Source: Hymenobacter psychrophilus
GTDB taxonomy: Bacteria; Bacteroidota; Bacteroidia; Cytophagales; Hymenobacteraceae
Direction of reading: 5' to 3'
DNA: 64,000 nucleotides
Assembly (NCBI RefSeq): GCF_900107135.1
Contig: NZ_FNOV01000002.1
Coordinates: 124,001 to 188,000, forward strand
The notes under the pieces were generated by a model, which saw only the letters and a list, made by a program, of their open reading frames with translations, did not search any database and was not told the DNA's origin. The position numbers and the translations under genes are program-made. Shown here piece by piece: positions 17,147 to 26,109 of this stretch (within the stretch, counting starts at the first letter, position 1; every line of letters starts with the position of its first letter).

Positions 17147-17632
17147 AACCAAGTAGCAGTTATAACAAAAGTGGCAATCAGCGGCTAAGCTGTAGTGAGC
17201 TTATTTACAGCCATAGTTAGCATGGGCATATTAACGAAGTTGAAGACAGAAGCCGACTTTTACTTTGCGATTCGCTTGGCTTAAACAACCCGCGGACCGG
17301 TTGCCTCAACAATGACCACGCTGGAACACCCTCGAGCTAATTGGTAGCCACACATGGCGGCGCTACCAATTAGCTCCGCTGGGCGCTATATGATAACCCC
17401 AGCCCCTGCTCATGCGCTAGAGCCAAGCCGAAGAGGTCGACCTCGGCACTATATCAGGGCTGCACGGGTATTTAGGAACAACGGGATTGTGACTGAAGAA
17501 TTTGGGAATGAAGTATCCGCAAAATTGCACCCGTGGCTTTCTGGCAGAGGTGAAATGAGCCGCAGGAAGCAGGCTATAAAAGCGCCTAAAAAGCGCCTCA
17601 AACTCATTTTATAGCTTCTCAGCTTGCCTCCC
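17147..17632. other. 486-bp gap without a supported gene
   Basis: No frame here looks coding; the 86-codon plus-strand frame at 17354-17614 has no recognisable protein character. A perfect 15-bp inverted repeat (17334-17348 with 17362-17376, 13-nt loop) is the only structure I see. It has no T-tract, so it may be a regulatory palindrome and not a terminator. Confidence 0.5.
17334..17376. repeat. Perfect 15-bp inverted repeat
   Basis: GAGCTAATTGGTAGC at 17334-17348 is repeated in inverse at 17362-17376 with a 13-nt spacer. It lies between the ends of no gene pair; both flanking genes are on the minus strand, so it is downstream of the glycosyltransferase and upstream of the FG-GAP gene. Confidence 0.8.
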
Positions 17633-18352
17633 CTATTCCCGCACCAGCCGCTTGTACACCCGCACCAGCCGGGGCTGCGAAACCCCGAGCCAGTACAAGC
17701 CCGTAACCAGCGCAAAAATACCCTGCAGGCGGTAAATACCGTTGCGGCGGTAGCGCCGGGCTGAGGTGATAATGTAGCCCGGCAGCACCCGAAACGGGCC
17801 GCAGCGCCGCAGCCGGCCCACAATTTCCTGGTCTTCGAGTAGCTGCAACTGCTCGCAGTAGCCCCCGGCCTGCCCAAACACGGCCCGCTGCACAAACAGG
17901 CTCTGGTCGCCGTAGCGGATGCCGTTGAAGTTGAAGCGCGTAAACCAGGCGTTGGCGGCCAGAAACCAGTGCGGCTCGTCGAAGCGCAGGCGGTAGCAGC
18001 CGGCGGCGGCCCCGGCGGCCACGGCGGCGCGCAAATCGGGCAGTAGCGTGGCGGGCGGCAGCGAATCGGCATGCAGGAAGTACAGGAGTTGGCCGCGGGC
18101 GTGGGCCGCGCCGTGGTTGAGCTGGGCGGCCCGGCCCCGGCGCGGGCAGGCCAGCACCCGAGCCCCGTGGGCGGCAGCTTCGGTGGCTGTGGCGTCGGAG
18201 CTACCGCCGTCGGCCACCACAATTTCCACGGCCGCATCGGGGCCGCAGATGGCACGCAGGTGGGCCAGCAGCCGGCCGATGTGGCTGCCTTCGTTGAAGG
18301 TGGGAATGATAATGCTGACGAAAAGCGGCGGGGTAGCGGGGCCGGATGGCAT
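17633..18352 (-). CDS. TIGR04283-type family 2 glycosyltransferase
   Basis: A 239-residue GT-A fold enzyme. It opens VSIIIPTFNEGSHIGRLL, then VVADGGSSDAT (nucleotide-sugar site), RRGRAAQLNHGA and YFLHADSLPP (the HAD taking the DxD metal site), a pattern typical of the TIGR04283 group. The later part contains GDQSLFVQRAVFGQAGGY and LLEDQEIVGRLRR, the acceptor-side ED motif. It ends with a hydrophobic patch. The start is ATG 18352, directly before the first beta strand; the frame extends upstream to 18451 without conserved content. The sugar and acceptor are unknown. It is divergent from the two-component pair. Confidence 0.9.
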   Translation of the reverse strand: MPSGPATPPLFVSIIIPTFNEGSHIGRLLAHLRAICGPDAAVEIVVADGGSSDATATEAAAHGARVLACPRRGRAAQLNHGAAHARGQLLYFLHADSLPPATLLPDLRAAVAAGAAAGCYRLRFDEPHWFLAANAWFTRFNFNGIRYGDQSLFVQRAVFGQAGGYCEQLQLLEDQEIVGRLRRCGPFRVLPGYIITSARRYRRNGIYRLQGIFALVTGLYWLGVSQPRLVRVYKRLVRE

Positions 18353-18535
18353 AGGAAGGCGAGCGGCGGAGCGGTTGGGTGGGCGGAGTCGAGCCCCAAC
18401 ATACGCAGTCGGCGGGCAGGTTGCCAGGTGACGGGGCTCCTTTTCGGGCAAGTACTACCGTAGTTTGGGGCGGCGTTCATCGGTCCTTCACGGCCGGGTG
18501 CGTAAGTTGGGGCTTCATTTAGCCCCTTGCCCGCT

Positions 18536-19216
18536 ATGCACGTTTTGCTGGTAGAAGACGAAAAGAGCCTGCACCAGGAAGTGCAGCAGTTTCTGGTTGA
18601 GTCGCAGTACCTGGTCGATTCGGCCTACACCTACGCCGAGGCCTCCGAGAAAATATTCGTCAATAACTACGATTTTGTGCTGCTCGACCTGGGCCTGCCC
18701 GGCGGCGACGGCCTTGATCTGCTGCGCGAAGCCCGCCAGAACGAGCGCCAGGAAGCCTCGTTCATCATCCTCACGGCCCGCGGTGCCATCGACGACCGCG
18801 TGAAAGGGCTCGACCTGGGCGCCGACGACTACCTGCCCAAGCCCTTCTCGCTGCTTGAGCTGCAGAGCCGCATGCAGGCCATCACGCGCCGCAAATTCGG
18901 CCTGAAGCGCCAGGAAATGGCCTTTGGCGCAGGCTTCGAGCTCGATGCCACCGGCCGCACCCTGCGCCACGAAGGCCACGATGTGCCGCTGACCAAAAAG
19001 GAGTTCGACTTGCTGCACTACCTGCTACTGCACCGCAACCGCGTGCTCACCCGCCTGCAGCTCGGCGAGCACCTGTGGGGCAACGTGCTCGAAGACGACT
19101 CCGACTCCAACTACATCGACGTGCATATCAAGAACCTGCGCAAGAAGCTCAGCCAGTTCGCCCCCGCCGACTTCCTCGAAACCGTCCGCGGCATCGGCTA
19201 TTCGATTAAGGGCTGA
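18536..19216 (+). CDS. OmpR-family response regulator
   Basis: A 226-residue regulator. The receiver domain has VEDE at the start, the phospho-acceptor Asp in FVLLDLGLPGGDG, Thr in IILTARG, and Lys in YLPKPFSLLEL. The C-terminal winged helix carries LTKKEFDLLHYLLLHRNRVLTR, SNYIDVHIKNLRKKL and VRGIGYSI. It is followed after 61 bp by its cognate kinase gene. The target genes are unknown. ATG 18536 starts exactly at the first beta strand (MHVLLVEDE). Confidence 0.95.
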   Translation: MHVLLVEDEKSLHQEVQQFLVESQYLVDSAYTYAEASEKIFVNNYDFVLLDLGLPGGDGLDLLREARQNERQEASFIILTARGAIDDRVKGLDLGADDYLPKPFSLLELQSRMQAITRRKFGLKRQEMAFGAGFELDATGRTLRHEGHDVPLTKKEFDLLHYLLLHRNRVLTRLQLGEHLWGNVLEDDSDSNYIDVHIKNLRKKLSQFAPADFLETVRGIGYSIKG

Positions 19217-19277
19217 GTGGTGCGCAGAATGACGTTCCGTTAAGTCCCCAGGTTCCTGAATTCTCTGCACAACAAGT

Positions 19278-20603
19278 ATGCGCCTCGAAGCCAAGCTGGC
19301 CCTTTTCAACGCCTTATCGAAGCTGCTGCTGGTGCTGCTGGGGGTGGTGCTGATTCCGCCCATTATGAGCCGGGTGGCCGTGGGCCACACCGACGAGCAG
19401 CTACGCGAGAAGTACGCGCAGGTACTGGACCTTATCCGGCGCGACGGTATTTCGACCTTTGTGCAGGGTGAGCAGTACGCCGATTACAATATCCTCAAAC
19501 AGGAATACATTACCCTTACGCCGCTCGCCGCCGCCGCCAGCACCCCGCCGCCGCCGGCCCGCATTTTCGACGAGCCCCGGCAGGTAGACAATAAGGTGGA
19601 GGACTTCCGGATTCTGAGCCGGCAATTCAGCACGAACGGCCACCCCTACCGCCTCGAAATCGGTTCGTCGCTGGCGACGGTGGAATTGCTCACGGCTACG
19701 CTGCGGCGCATGGCCCTGTGGCTGCTCGTGGTGGGGGCGCTGATTACGATTCTCTCCGATGCCGCCTTCGCCCACTACCTGCTGCGGCCCCTGCACCGCC
19801 TCATTGTGCGCAAGCTGCAGGGCGTGCAGCACCCCTCGGCCTTCTCCTACGAGCCCCTGCCCACCACCACCACCGACTTTCGCCGCCTCGACGACAGCCT
19901 CAGCGACATGATGCGCCAGATTCAGTCGGCCTTCGAAAAGGAGCGCGAGTTTATGAGCAACGTGTCGCACGAGTTGCTCACGCCGGTCAGCATTCTGCAA
20001 TCCAGGTTCGAGAACATGCTCCAGGACCCGACCCTCAGCGACGCCCACTCGCTTAAAATTGTAGAGTCGCAAAAGACGCTTTACCGGCTGCGCAACACGG
20101 TGAAAACGCTGCTGCTCATTGCCAACATCGAAAACGAGCAGTTCCTACGCGACGAGGCCGTATCGGTGGCCGTGGTGCTGGCCGAAGTGGTGAACGAGCT
20201 GGAAGACCGCCTGGCCCAGCGCGAGATTCATTTGCTGGAAGACCTGCGCCCCGATTATGTGCTGCCTCAGGCCAACCGCACGCTGCTCTTTACGCTGGTT
20301 TTCAACCTGATCAGCAACGCCATCAAGTACAACCGTTTTGCCGGCAGCATCACGGTGCGGGGCCGGCCGGGGCCGCGTGGCGGCTACCAGCTGGCCATTA
20401 CCGACACCGGCCCGGGCATTGCCGCCCGCCACCTTCCCCACCTGTTCGACCGGTTCCGGCGGTTTCAGGCCGGCGCCTCGGCCCCCGAGGGCTACGGGCT
20501 GGGGCTGCCCATTGCCAAAACCATTGCCGAGTTCCATAAGGCCGGGCTGACGGTGGAATCGGAGGAAGGCCGGGGCACCACGTTCACACTCTGGCTGCCT
20601 TAA
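19278..20603 (+). CDS. Sensor histidine kinase
   Basis: A 441-residue membrane kinase. A first membrane helix at about residues 12-32 and a second at about 145-165 enclose a 110-residue periplasmic sensor. The phospho-His lies in NVSHELLTPVSIL; N-box in LISNAIKYN, G1 in ITDTGPGIAARHLPHLFDRF, G2 in GYGLGLPIAKTIAEFH. It should phosphorylate the response regulator encoded just upstream. The signal sensed is unknown. Confidence 0.95.
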   Translation: MRLEAKLALFNALSKLLLVLLGVVLIPPIMSRVAVGHTDEQLREKYAQVLDLIRRDGISTFVQGEQYADYNILKQEYITLTPLAAAASTPPPPARIFDEPRQVDNKVEDFRILSRQFSTNGHPYRLEIGSSLATVELLTATLRRMALWLLVVGALITILSDAAFAHYLLRPLHRLIVRKLQGVQHPSAFSYEPLPTTTTDFRRLDDSLSDMMRQIQSAFEKEREFMSNVSHELLTPVSILQSRFENMLQDPTLSDAHSLKIVESQKTLYRLRNTVKTLLLIANIENEQFLRDEAVSVAVVLAEVVNELEDRLAQREIHLLEDLRPDYVLPQANRTLLFTLVFNLISNAIKYNRFAGSITVRGRPGPRGGYQLAITDTGPGIAARHLPHLFDRFRRFQAGASAPEGYGLGLPIAKTIAEFHKAGLTVESEEGRGTTFTLWLP

Positions 20604-20687
20604 AGGACAGAGGCAGGTTCACGCGGGCTTCATGCGGGGCGGATAATTTCGCTGGCATCCTTCCCACCCCCATCTTCTGTCATAACT

Positions 20688-20876
20688 GTGCCCATAAAAA
20701 AGCTGTTGCTGGGCTTGGCCTTGCTGCTGGTGCTGTTCTGGCTGGCCGTGCGCTGGCTGCCGCGCCCGCCTGTCGTTGTTATCCGCCGGCCCGCCGCCGT
20801 GCTCGTTGTGCGCAAGCCGGCCCGCACCACCGTGCCCAAACACGTATCGTTGGTAAAGCGGCCCAGGCATCAATAA
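20688..20876 (+). CDS. Possible small single-pass membrane protein
   Basis: A 62-codon frame starting GTG. It encodes a basic start (PIKK), one strong membrane helix (LLLGLALLLVLFWLAVRWL) and a basic, proline- and valine-rich cytoplasm- or periplasm-facing tail. The positive-inside pattern and codon use resemble a real small protein, but no family is recognised and antisense frames also exist. It follows the sensor kinase by 84 bp and precedes a terminator, so it could be the third gene of that unit. Confidence 0.4.
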   Translation: MPIKKLLLGLALLLVLFWLAVRWLPRPPVVVIRRPAAVLVVRKPARTTVPKHVSLVKRPRHQ

Positions 20877-20977
20877 GTGGCTGAGTGCACTGCTCTACTC
20901 TATATACAGGACGGACAGGTGGCGCCTTAGGCAAGCGGTAAAACCATTTTTCACCAACAGGAAACGCTAGTAAACGC

Positions 20978-21013
20978 AAAGCCCCCGACGTCCGCGCTGG
21001 CGTCAGGGGCTTT
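20978..21013. terminator. Bidirectional terminator
   Basis: Bases 20978-20990 pair with 21001-21013 at 12 of 13 positions around a 10-nt loop, ending TTTATA. It closes the two-component unit (+) and may also serve surE (-). Confidence 0.7.
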
Positions 21014-21113
21014 ATACTTTATTGAGTGTACAACTGTAAAGCGGAAGAGCTTACGTCGCCTGCTGCGCGAAACGGCGTACGCTGCTATGGTGGCAGTTCA
21101 CTAAGCGAGTAGC

Positions 21114-22010
21114 TTACCGCTCCGGCGTTACGCCGGGGGCGGGTGTAGCGCTGCCAAGTGCGGCCACGGGCAGCGGCTGGCCCGCGGGCGCAGGCATGGC
21201 GCTCAGGTCCCAGGTGTCGCTCATCTGGCGCAAACCGGCCTTCGAGGTCAGGTCGTACTGGCAGGGCACGATGGAAACGTAGTTGTTGGCCAGCGCGTAC
21301 TCGTCGGTGTCCTGGCCCGGGTCCTCGTTCACAAACGAGCCGATAAGCCAGTAGTAGGGCCGCTTGTAGGGGTCGTGGCGCAGGTCGAACTCTTCCTGCC
21401 ACTTGGCCCGGGCCTGGCGGCAGAGCATGGCCCCGGCAATAGGCTGGTCGGATTTGCGGGGAATGTTCACGTTCAGGGCCGTGCCGGCCGGAATACCGTG
21501 CTCCAGGGCCTGGCGGGCCAGCCGCTCCACCCATTCCTCGGTGTGCGAGAAGTCGGCTTCGTGGCCATAGTCGCAGAGCGAGAAGCCAATGGCCGGCAGC
21601 CCCTCAATGGCCGCCTCAATGGCCGCCGACATGGTGCCCGAATACAGCACGTTCACGGCCGAGTTGGAGCCGTGGTTGATGCCCGACACGACCAGATCGG
21701 GGCGGCGGTCCTTGAGCACCTGGTGCTTGGCCAGCTTCACGCAGTCGGCGGGCGTACCGCTGCACTCGTAGGCTTCAACACCCTCAAAAATAGGGCTGGG
21801 GTCGAGGCGCAGGGGTTTGCCGATGGTTATGGCGTGGCCCATACCCGACTGGGGCGAGTTGGGCGCTACCACCACTACTTCGCCCAGCCGGCGCATTACG
21901 CGCACAAGCGTAGCAATACCGGGGGCCGTAATGCCGTCGTCGTTGGAGATAAGGATAAGGGGCTTGGCAGGAGTTTGGGCTGGCACGGGCAATGGAATTA
22001 GAGGAGACAT
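21114..22010 (-). CDS. surE: 5'/3'-nucleotidase SurE
   Basis: A 298-residue SurE phosphatase that dephosphorylates nucleoside monophosphates. The metal-binding NDDG follows the first strand (LILISNDDGITAPGI); also seen are VVVAPNSPQSGMGHAIT, the CSGTPADCVKLA motif, DLVVSGINHGSN and YSGTMSAAIEA. About 35 residues of Ala/Pro-rich C-terminal tail exceed the usual length of about 255. The ATG at 22010 gives a 15-residue lead before the fold. It is divergent from a lipoprotein gene. Confidence 0.95.
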   Translation of the reverse strand: MSPLIPLPVPAQTPAKPLILISNDDGITAPGIATLVRVMRRLGEVVVVAPNSPQSGMGHAITIGKPLRLDPSPIFEGVEAYECSGTPADCVKLAKHQVLKDRRPDLVVSGINHGSNSAVNVLYSGTMSAAIEAAIEGLPAIGFSLCDYGHEADFSHTEEWVERLARQALEHGIPAGTALNVNIPRKSDQPIAGAMLCRQARAKWQEEFDLRHDPYKRPYYWLIGSFVNEDPGQDTDEYALANNYVSIVPCQYDLTSKAGLRQMSDTWDLSAMPAPAGQPLPVAALGSATPAPGVTPER

Positions 22011-22105
22011 AAAGGGAGCTCGGTGGCAGCTGCCACTGTGAAAGCAAACGGCCCCGGCGGCCGGATGTTTCCAAACTCGCTGCTTCGCGGAGCGTATAGT
22101 GCCTC

Positions 22106-22786
22106 ATGCTGACTTCTTTTTCAGGTAGCCGGCCCCGCGCTGCCACGCTGGCCCTGGCAGCCCTGCTGCTGGCCGGCTGCCAGGGCACCACCTCCGAACC
22201 GGGCACTTCTGCCCCAGCCTTTGTAGCCGCCGACGGCCTTCCGGCGGGTTCCCCCGGCCAGGCACCGGTGGCCCGGCAGCCCGGCGTAGCGGCCCCTGTT
22301 GCCGGGGCCCCGGTACCCGATTCGCTGCATTTGGTGAGCCCTGGCCGGGCTGGGCGGCTGCGGCCGGGCCTCTCAGAAAAGGAGCTGCGGGCCCTGGTGC
22401 CCGCCGGCCAGCTCCGGCCCGGCCCAGGCGAGGCCGGCCAGCAGGTATTGGGCCTGCTCGATGCCAGCCGGCCCGAGGCACCCGCTACGCGGCTGTTTTT
22501 CGCCCCGCTGGCTGGCAGTGGCCTGGTGCTGAAGCGCATCTTTATCACCGATCCGCAATACCGTACGGCCGAGGGTATCGGGGTAGGCTCGCCCTTCGGG
22601 GCCGCCCGCCAGAACCTGGGCTTTACCCGGCTGCGCGACACGCCGTTCGGGCTGGCCGCCGTATCGGGCCAGGTGCGCCTGGCCTGGCTGATTGACCCCA
22701 ACTCGCTGCCGGCCGGCGCCAACCAGCACCTGGCTCCGGCCGCCATTCCTACTGCCGCCCGCATCACGGGTATTGTGCTGTACTAG
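22106..22786 (+). CDS. Hypothetical lipoprotein
   Basis: A 226-residue protein with a signal peptide and lipobox LLAGC (about residues 25-29). A Pro/Ala-rich linker leads to a domain with LSEKELRALVPAGQLRPGPGE and GIGVGSPFGAARQNLGFTRLR, which looks like a repeated two-lobe fold often seen in Bacteroidota lipoproteins of unknown role. I do not recognise a named family. Confidence 0.75.
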   Translation: MLTSFSGSRPRAATLALAALLLAGCQGTTSEPGTSAPAFVAADGLPAGSPGQAPVARQPGVAAPVAGAPVPDSLHLVSPGRAGRLRPGLSEKELRALVPAGQLRPGPGEAGQQVLGLLDASRPEAPATRLFFAPLAGSGLVLKRIFITDPQYRTAEGIGVGSPFGAARQNLGFTRLRDTPFGLAAVSGQVRLAWLIDPNSLPAGANQHLAPAAIPTAARITGIVLY

Positions 22787-22949
22787 CGCGAAACGGGCAA
22801 AAAGCAGTTGCTGCCGCTACCACCTGGAGCCGGGCCGGGGCAATTGCACAAAGCCGTAAAAAACTGTACTTTGCCGGCCGAATATACGGCCGAGCGTATA
22901 TCTTTTGGTTGAACCTCTTGTTGGCGGCCTGCCCGCCGCCCGCCCGCAC

Positions 22950-23384
22950 ATGACGTTGTTTGAGAACCGCTACCGCACGCATGATCTGGGGTTGCTGCTG
23001 CTGCGCGTGGGCATCGGCTTTATGTTTACCGTGCACGGCTACCCCAAGCTCACGGGTGGTTCGGCCGCCTGGGCCGAAATCGGGGGCGTGATGAAACTGG
23101 TCGGCCTTGATTTTGCACCGGCTTTCTGGGGGTTTCTGGCCGCGTTTGCCGAGGCCGTAGGCGGGCAGCTGCTGGCGCTGGGCCTGTTTTTCCGCTGGGC
23201 CTGCGCGCTGCTGCTCGGCACCATGGTGATGGCCACGGTTATGCACCTGAGCAAGGGCGACGGGTTCAACGACTACTCCCACGCCCTCGAATCGGCCTTC
23301 CTGTTCCTGGGGCTGGCACTGGCCGGCCCCGGCCGTTTCAGCCTCGACCAAATACTGTTTCCAGCCCCGCGCCGGCTGTATTAG
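22950..23384 (+). CDS. DoxX-family membrane protein
   Basis: A 144-residue protein with four membrane helices, matching DoxX length. Conserved features are LGLLLLRVGIGFMFTVHGYPKL at the first helix (R and HGxxKL), the second and third helices around AFAEAVGGQLLALGL, and the terminal GPGRFSLD. The family is linked to quinone or thiosulfate redox functions, but its exact role here is unknown. The start ATG 22950 is chosen over an upstream in-frame TTG because the conserved region starts soon after. Confidence 0.9.
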   Translation: MTLFENRYRTHDLGLLLLRVGIGFMFTVHGYPKLTGGSAAWAEIGGVMKLVGLDFAPAFWGFLAAFAEAVGGQLLALGLFFRWACALLLGTMVMATVMHLSKGDGFNDYSHALESAFLFLGLALAGPGRFSLDQILFPAPRRLY

Positions 23385-23526
23385 CGCCGGGCGGCGCGTT
23401 GCTTTCGCCCCCCCGCCTTGATGTCGCGGGCAAAACCGGCTGCCGTTTTGCCTGCCCCTGTTCAGTAAAGCGCCCGTACCAAAGCGGTGGGCCTACCATC
23501 TTTGTGGCTACCCCAGCCTTCCCCGT

Positions 23527-25284
23527 ATGCTCCTGACCTCCCTGCTTTCGCTGCTGCTCACGCTCCCGGTGCCCGCTTCCGCCCCGGCTGCTCATGCTCC
23601 TGCCGCCGACTGGCGCACACCTTTCGAGCGGGGCAACGGCAACACTACGGCCACCTACGACGAGTGCATTGCCTACTACCAGCGGCTTGATGCAGAATAC
23701 CCCGAAATTCAGCTGCGCGAGGCGGGCCTTACCGACAGCGGCCGGCCCCTGCACGTGGTGGTGGTTTCGGGCGATGGTGATACGGACCCGGCCTCGTTGC
23801 GGGCCAAGGGCCGGCGCATCGTGTTCATTCAGAACGGTATTCATCCCGGCGAGCCCGAGGGAATTGATGCCAGCCTGATGCTGGCGCGCGACTACGTGCA
23901 GAAAAAAGCGCTGCGCCGCCAGCTGACCGATGTAGTGCTGGTCATTATCCCGATTTACAACGTGGGCGGCGCGCTCAACCGCAATACCAGCACCCGCACC
24001 AACCAGAACGGCCCCGAGAGCTACGGCTTCCGGGGCAACGCCCGCAACCTCGACCTCAACCGCGACTACATCAAGCAGGATTCGCGCAATGCCCGCTCGT
24101 TTGCGGCCCTGTTCCAGCGCTGGCAGCCCGATGTGTACGTGGACACGCACACCTCCAACGGCGCCGACTACCAGTACACGCTCACGCTCATTGCCACCCA
24201 GAAAGACAAGCTGCACCCCGCCCTGAGCCAGTACATGCAACAGCTGCTGCTACCGGCCCTCTACAGTGGAATGGACCAGCAGAAGTGGTATCTGGCCCCC
24301 TACATCGACTTTGCCGGCCGCACGCCCGATGCCCGGGGCCTACTGGGTTTCCTCGAAACGCCGCGCTACTCCACCGGCTACACCACGCTGTTCAATACCA
24401 TTGGTTTCGTGACGGAAACGCACATGCTGAAGGCTTACACGCCGCGGGTGCGCGCCACTTACGATTTCCTGAGCCTGTTGATTGGCACCGTGCAGCAGCA
24501 GAAAGCCGCCCTGGCCGCTGCCCGCACCGAGGCGGCCCGCCTGAGCCAGCAGCAGCAGGAGTTTGCCCTGGGCTGGCGGCTCGATACCACCCAGGCCGAG
24601 CGTTTCACGTTCCGTGGCTACGCGGGCCGGATGAAGCCCAGCGAGGTGAGTGGCCAGCCGCGGCTTTACTACGACCGCAAGGCGCCCTATACCCGCTCCA
24701 TTCCGTACTACAACACCTTTGTGCCCACGGCTGCGGTGCAGCGCCCGCGCGCCTACGTGCTGCCCCAGGCCTGGGGCGAGGTGGCCGAGCGCCTGCGCCT
24801 CTCGGGCGTGCAGCTGCGGCCCCTCACCACAGACACCGTTATCAGCGGCGAAACCTACTACATCCAGGATTACAAAACCAGCCCCCGGCCCTACGAAGGC
24901 CACTACCTGCACTCGGGTGTGCAGCTGCGGCCGGTGTACCAGCCCCGCCAGTTTCTGCGCGGCGACTACTACATTTCCCTGGCCCAGCCCGCTGCCCGCT
25001 ACCTCATCGAAACCCTGGAGCCCCAGGCCACCGACTCGTTTTTCGCCTGGGGCTTCTTCGACAGCATCCTGCAGCAAAAGGAGTATTTCTCTGATTACGT
25101 GTTCGAGGACCTGGCCGCCAACCTGCTCCGCCAGAAGCCCGAACTACAGGTCCGGCTCACCCAGAAAAAGCAAGCCGACCCCGCCTTTGCCGCCAGCGGG
25201 CCCGCCCAGCTCGACTGGCTCTACCGCCAGTCCGACCACTACGAACCCAGCCACCTGCGCTACCCCGTGCTACGGGTGCTGTAG
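23527..25284 (+). CDS. Secreted M14-family zinc carboxypeptidase
   Basis: A 585-residue peptidase with a signal peptide (LLTSLLSLLLTLPVPASA). Zinc ligands are His and Glu in QNGIHPGEPEGID and His in YVDTHTSNG; the substrate-binding Arg/Asn region is FRGNARNLDLNRDY and the catalytic Glu is in GFVTETHML. The long C-terminal part (about residues 320-585) has beta-rich segments with no named domain. It probably trims or cleaves peptides outside the cell. It stands alone, converging with the next gene. Confidence 0.93.
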   Translation: MLLTSLLSLLLTLPVPASAPAAHAPAADWRTPFERGNGNTTATYDECIAYYQRLDAEYPEIQLREAGLTDSGRPLHVVVVSGDGDTDPASLRAKGRRIVFIQNGIHPGEPEGIDASLMLARDYVQKKALRRQLTDVVLVIIPIYNVGGALNRNTSTRTNQNGPESYGFRGNARNLDLNRDYIKQDSRNARSFAALFQRWQPDVYVDTHTSNGADYQYTLTLIATQKDKLHPALSQYMQQLLLPALYSGMDQQKWYLAPYIDFAGRTPDARGLLGFLETPRYSTGYTTLFNTIGFVTETHMLKAYTPRVRATYDFLSLLIGTVQQQKAALAAARTEAARLSQQQQEFALGWRLDTTQAERFTFRGYAGRMKPSEVSGQPRLYYDRKAPYTRSIPYYNTFVPTAAVQRPRAYVLPQAWGEVAERLRLSGVQLRPLTTDTVISGETYYIQDYKTSPRPYEGHYLHSGVQLRPVYQPRQFLRGDYYISLAQPAARYLIETLEPQATDSFFAWGFFDSILQQKEYFSDYVFEDLAANLLRQKPELQVRLTQKKQADPAFAASGPAQLDWLYRQSDHYEPSHLRYPVLRVL

Positions 25285-25299
25285 CGGTGAGCCAGCTCA

Positions 25300-26082
25300 C
25301 TATTTCACGGCCTCCAGCGAGTTGGCGTAGTTGACCAGGTAGGCCAGGTCGCGGGCGTCGGTGTAGCTAAGTTTGTTGGCTTTGGCGTACTGGGCCAGTT
25401 GGCGGGCGTGGGTACTGAAGTAGTTGGGCAGATCCTTTTTAGGCGTGCGCAACGCCAGCACAGTACCATCGGGCAGACCCAGGAAGAAGTTATCCTTGAC
25501 TTCGGTGTAGTAGCCCATCGTGCGGCCGGGCATACCGCCGTAGCCCCCGTAGCCGTAGGGGCTGCCGGCCGCAACGGGCCGCTCCACCAGCCCCTCGCGG
25601 CGCAGCAGGATAATGGGGCCACTGCTGAGCTGCTCGAAAAAGCCGGGGGCTCTAAAGTCGCTGTAGTCATTGTCGCGGTTCCAGCGGTACACCCGAAACA
25701 CGCGCGTCAGGTTGGTGTCGGCCCGCTCGCGGCGGCGGGGGGCGGGGGCGCCAAACGCGGGACGGCCCGAATAGTAGCCCTGGCGCATGGCGTAAAAATC
25801 GTCGTAGTAAAACCGCTCGCGGTTGCGGTCGTACTGCTCGCCGCGCACAGCGAAGCTTTGCACGTTCACGGCCGGCAGCGTGCGCACGGTATTGTCGGGC
25901 AGGCTCATAGTCAACGTTTCTTCGCCCCGGTGCAGCGCCAGTGGCCCGCTGAGCGTGTCGCCCGAGCTCAGTAGCACGCTGCCCTGGTTGAACTGCTGGG
26001 TGAAGCCCTGCCCCGCCCCGCGCTGGGCCAGCGCCGCCAGCGGCAGCAGCAACATTACTAATTGGCCGATGAATGTTTTCAT
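25300..26082 (-). CDS. Secreted protein of unknown function
   Basis: A 260-residue protein with a signal peptide (MKTFIGQLVMLLLPLAALAQ). The body has short beta strands (VLLSSGDTLSGPLALHRG, TVRTLPAVNVQSFAVRG) resembling a small domain of envelope proteins in this phylum, a Gly/Tyr-rich stretch near the middle, and a helical C-terminus. No family is recognised. It lies 15 bp after the converging M14 peptidase gene and follows another secreted unknown on the same strand. Confidence 0.75.
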   Translation of the reverse strand: MKTFIGQLVMLLLPLAALAQRGAGQGFTQQFNQGSVLLSSGDTLSGPLALHRGEETLTMSLPDNTVRTLPAVNVQSFAVRGEQYDRNRERFYYDDFYAMRQGYYSGRPAFGAPAPRRRERADTNLTRVFRVYRWNRDNDYSDFRAPGFFEQLSSGPIILLRREGLVERPVAAGSPYGYGGYGGMPGRTMGYYTEVKDNFFLGLPDGTVLALRTPKKDLPNYFSTHARQLAQYAKANKLSYTDARDLAYLVNYANSLEAVK

Positions 26083-26109
26083 AATCAGATTGAAAAAGGG
26101 ATGCCTTGG

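Noticed and set aside
17354..17614. 86-codon plus-strand frame in the gap before the glycosyltransferase
   Set aside because: Low-quality composition, no start context and overlap with a palindrome; no support for translation.
17449..18480. 343-codon minus-strand frame over the TIGR04283 glycosyltransferase
   Set aside because: It overlaps the glycosyltransferase in another frame and is Pro/Ala/Ser-rich without motifs; the other frame has the complete GT2 signature.
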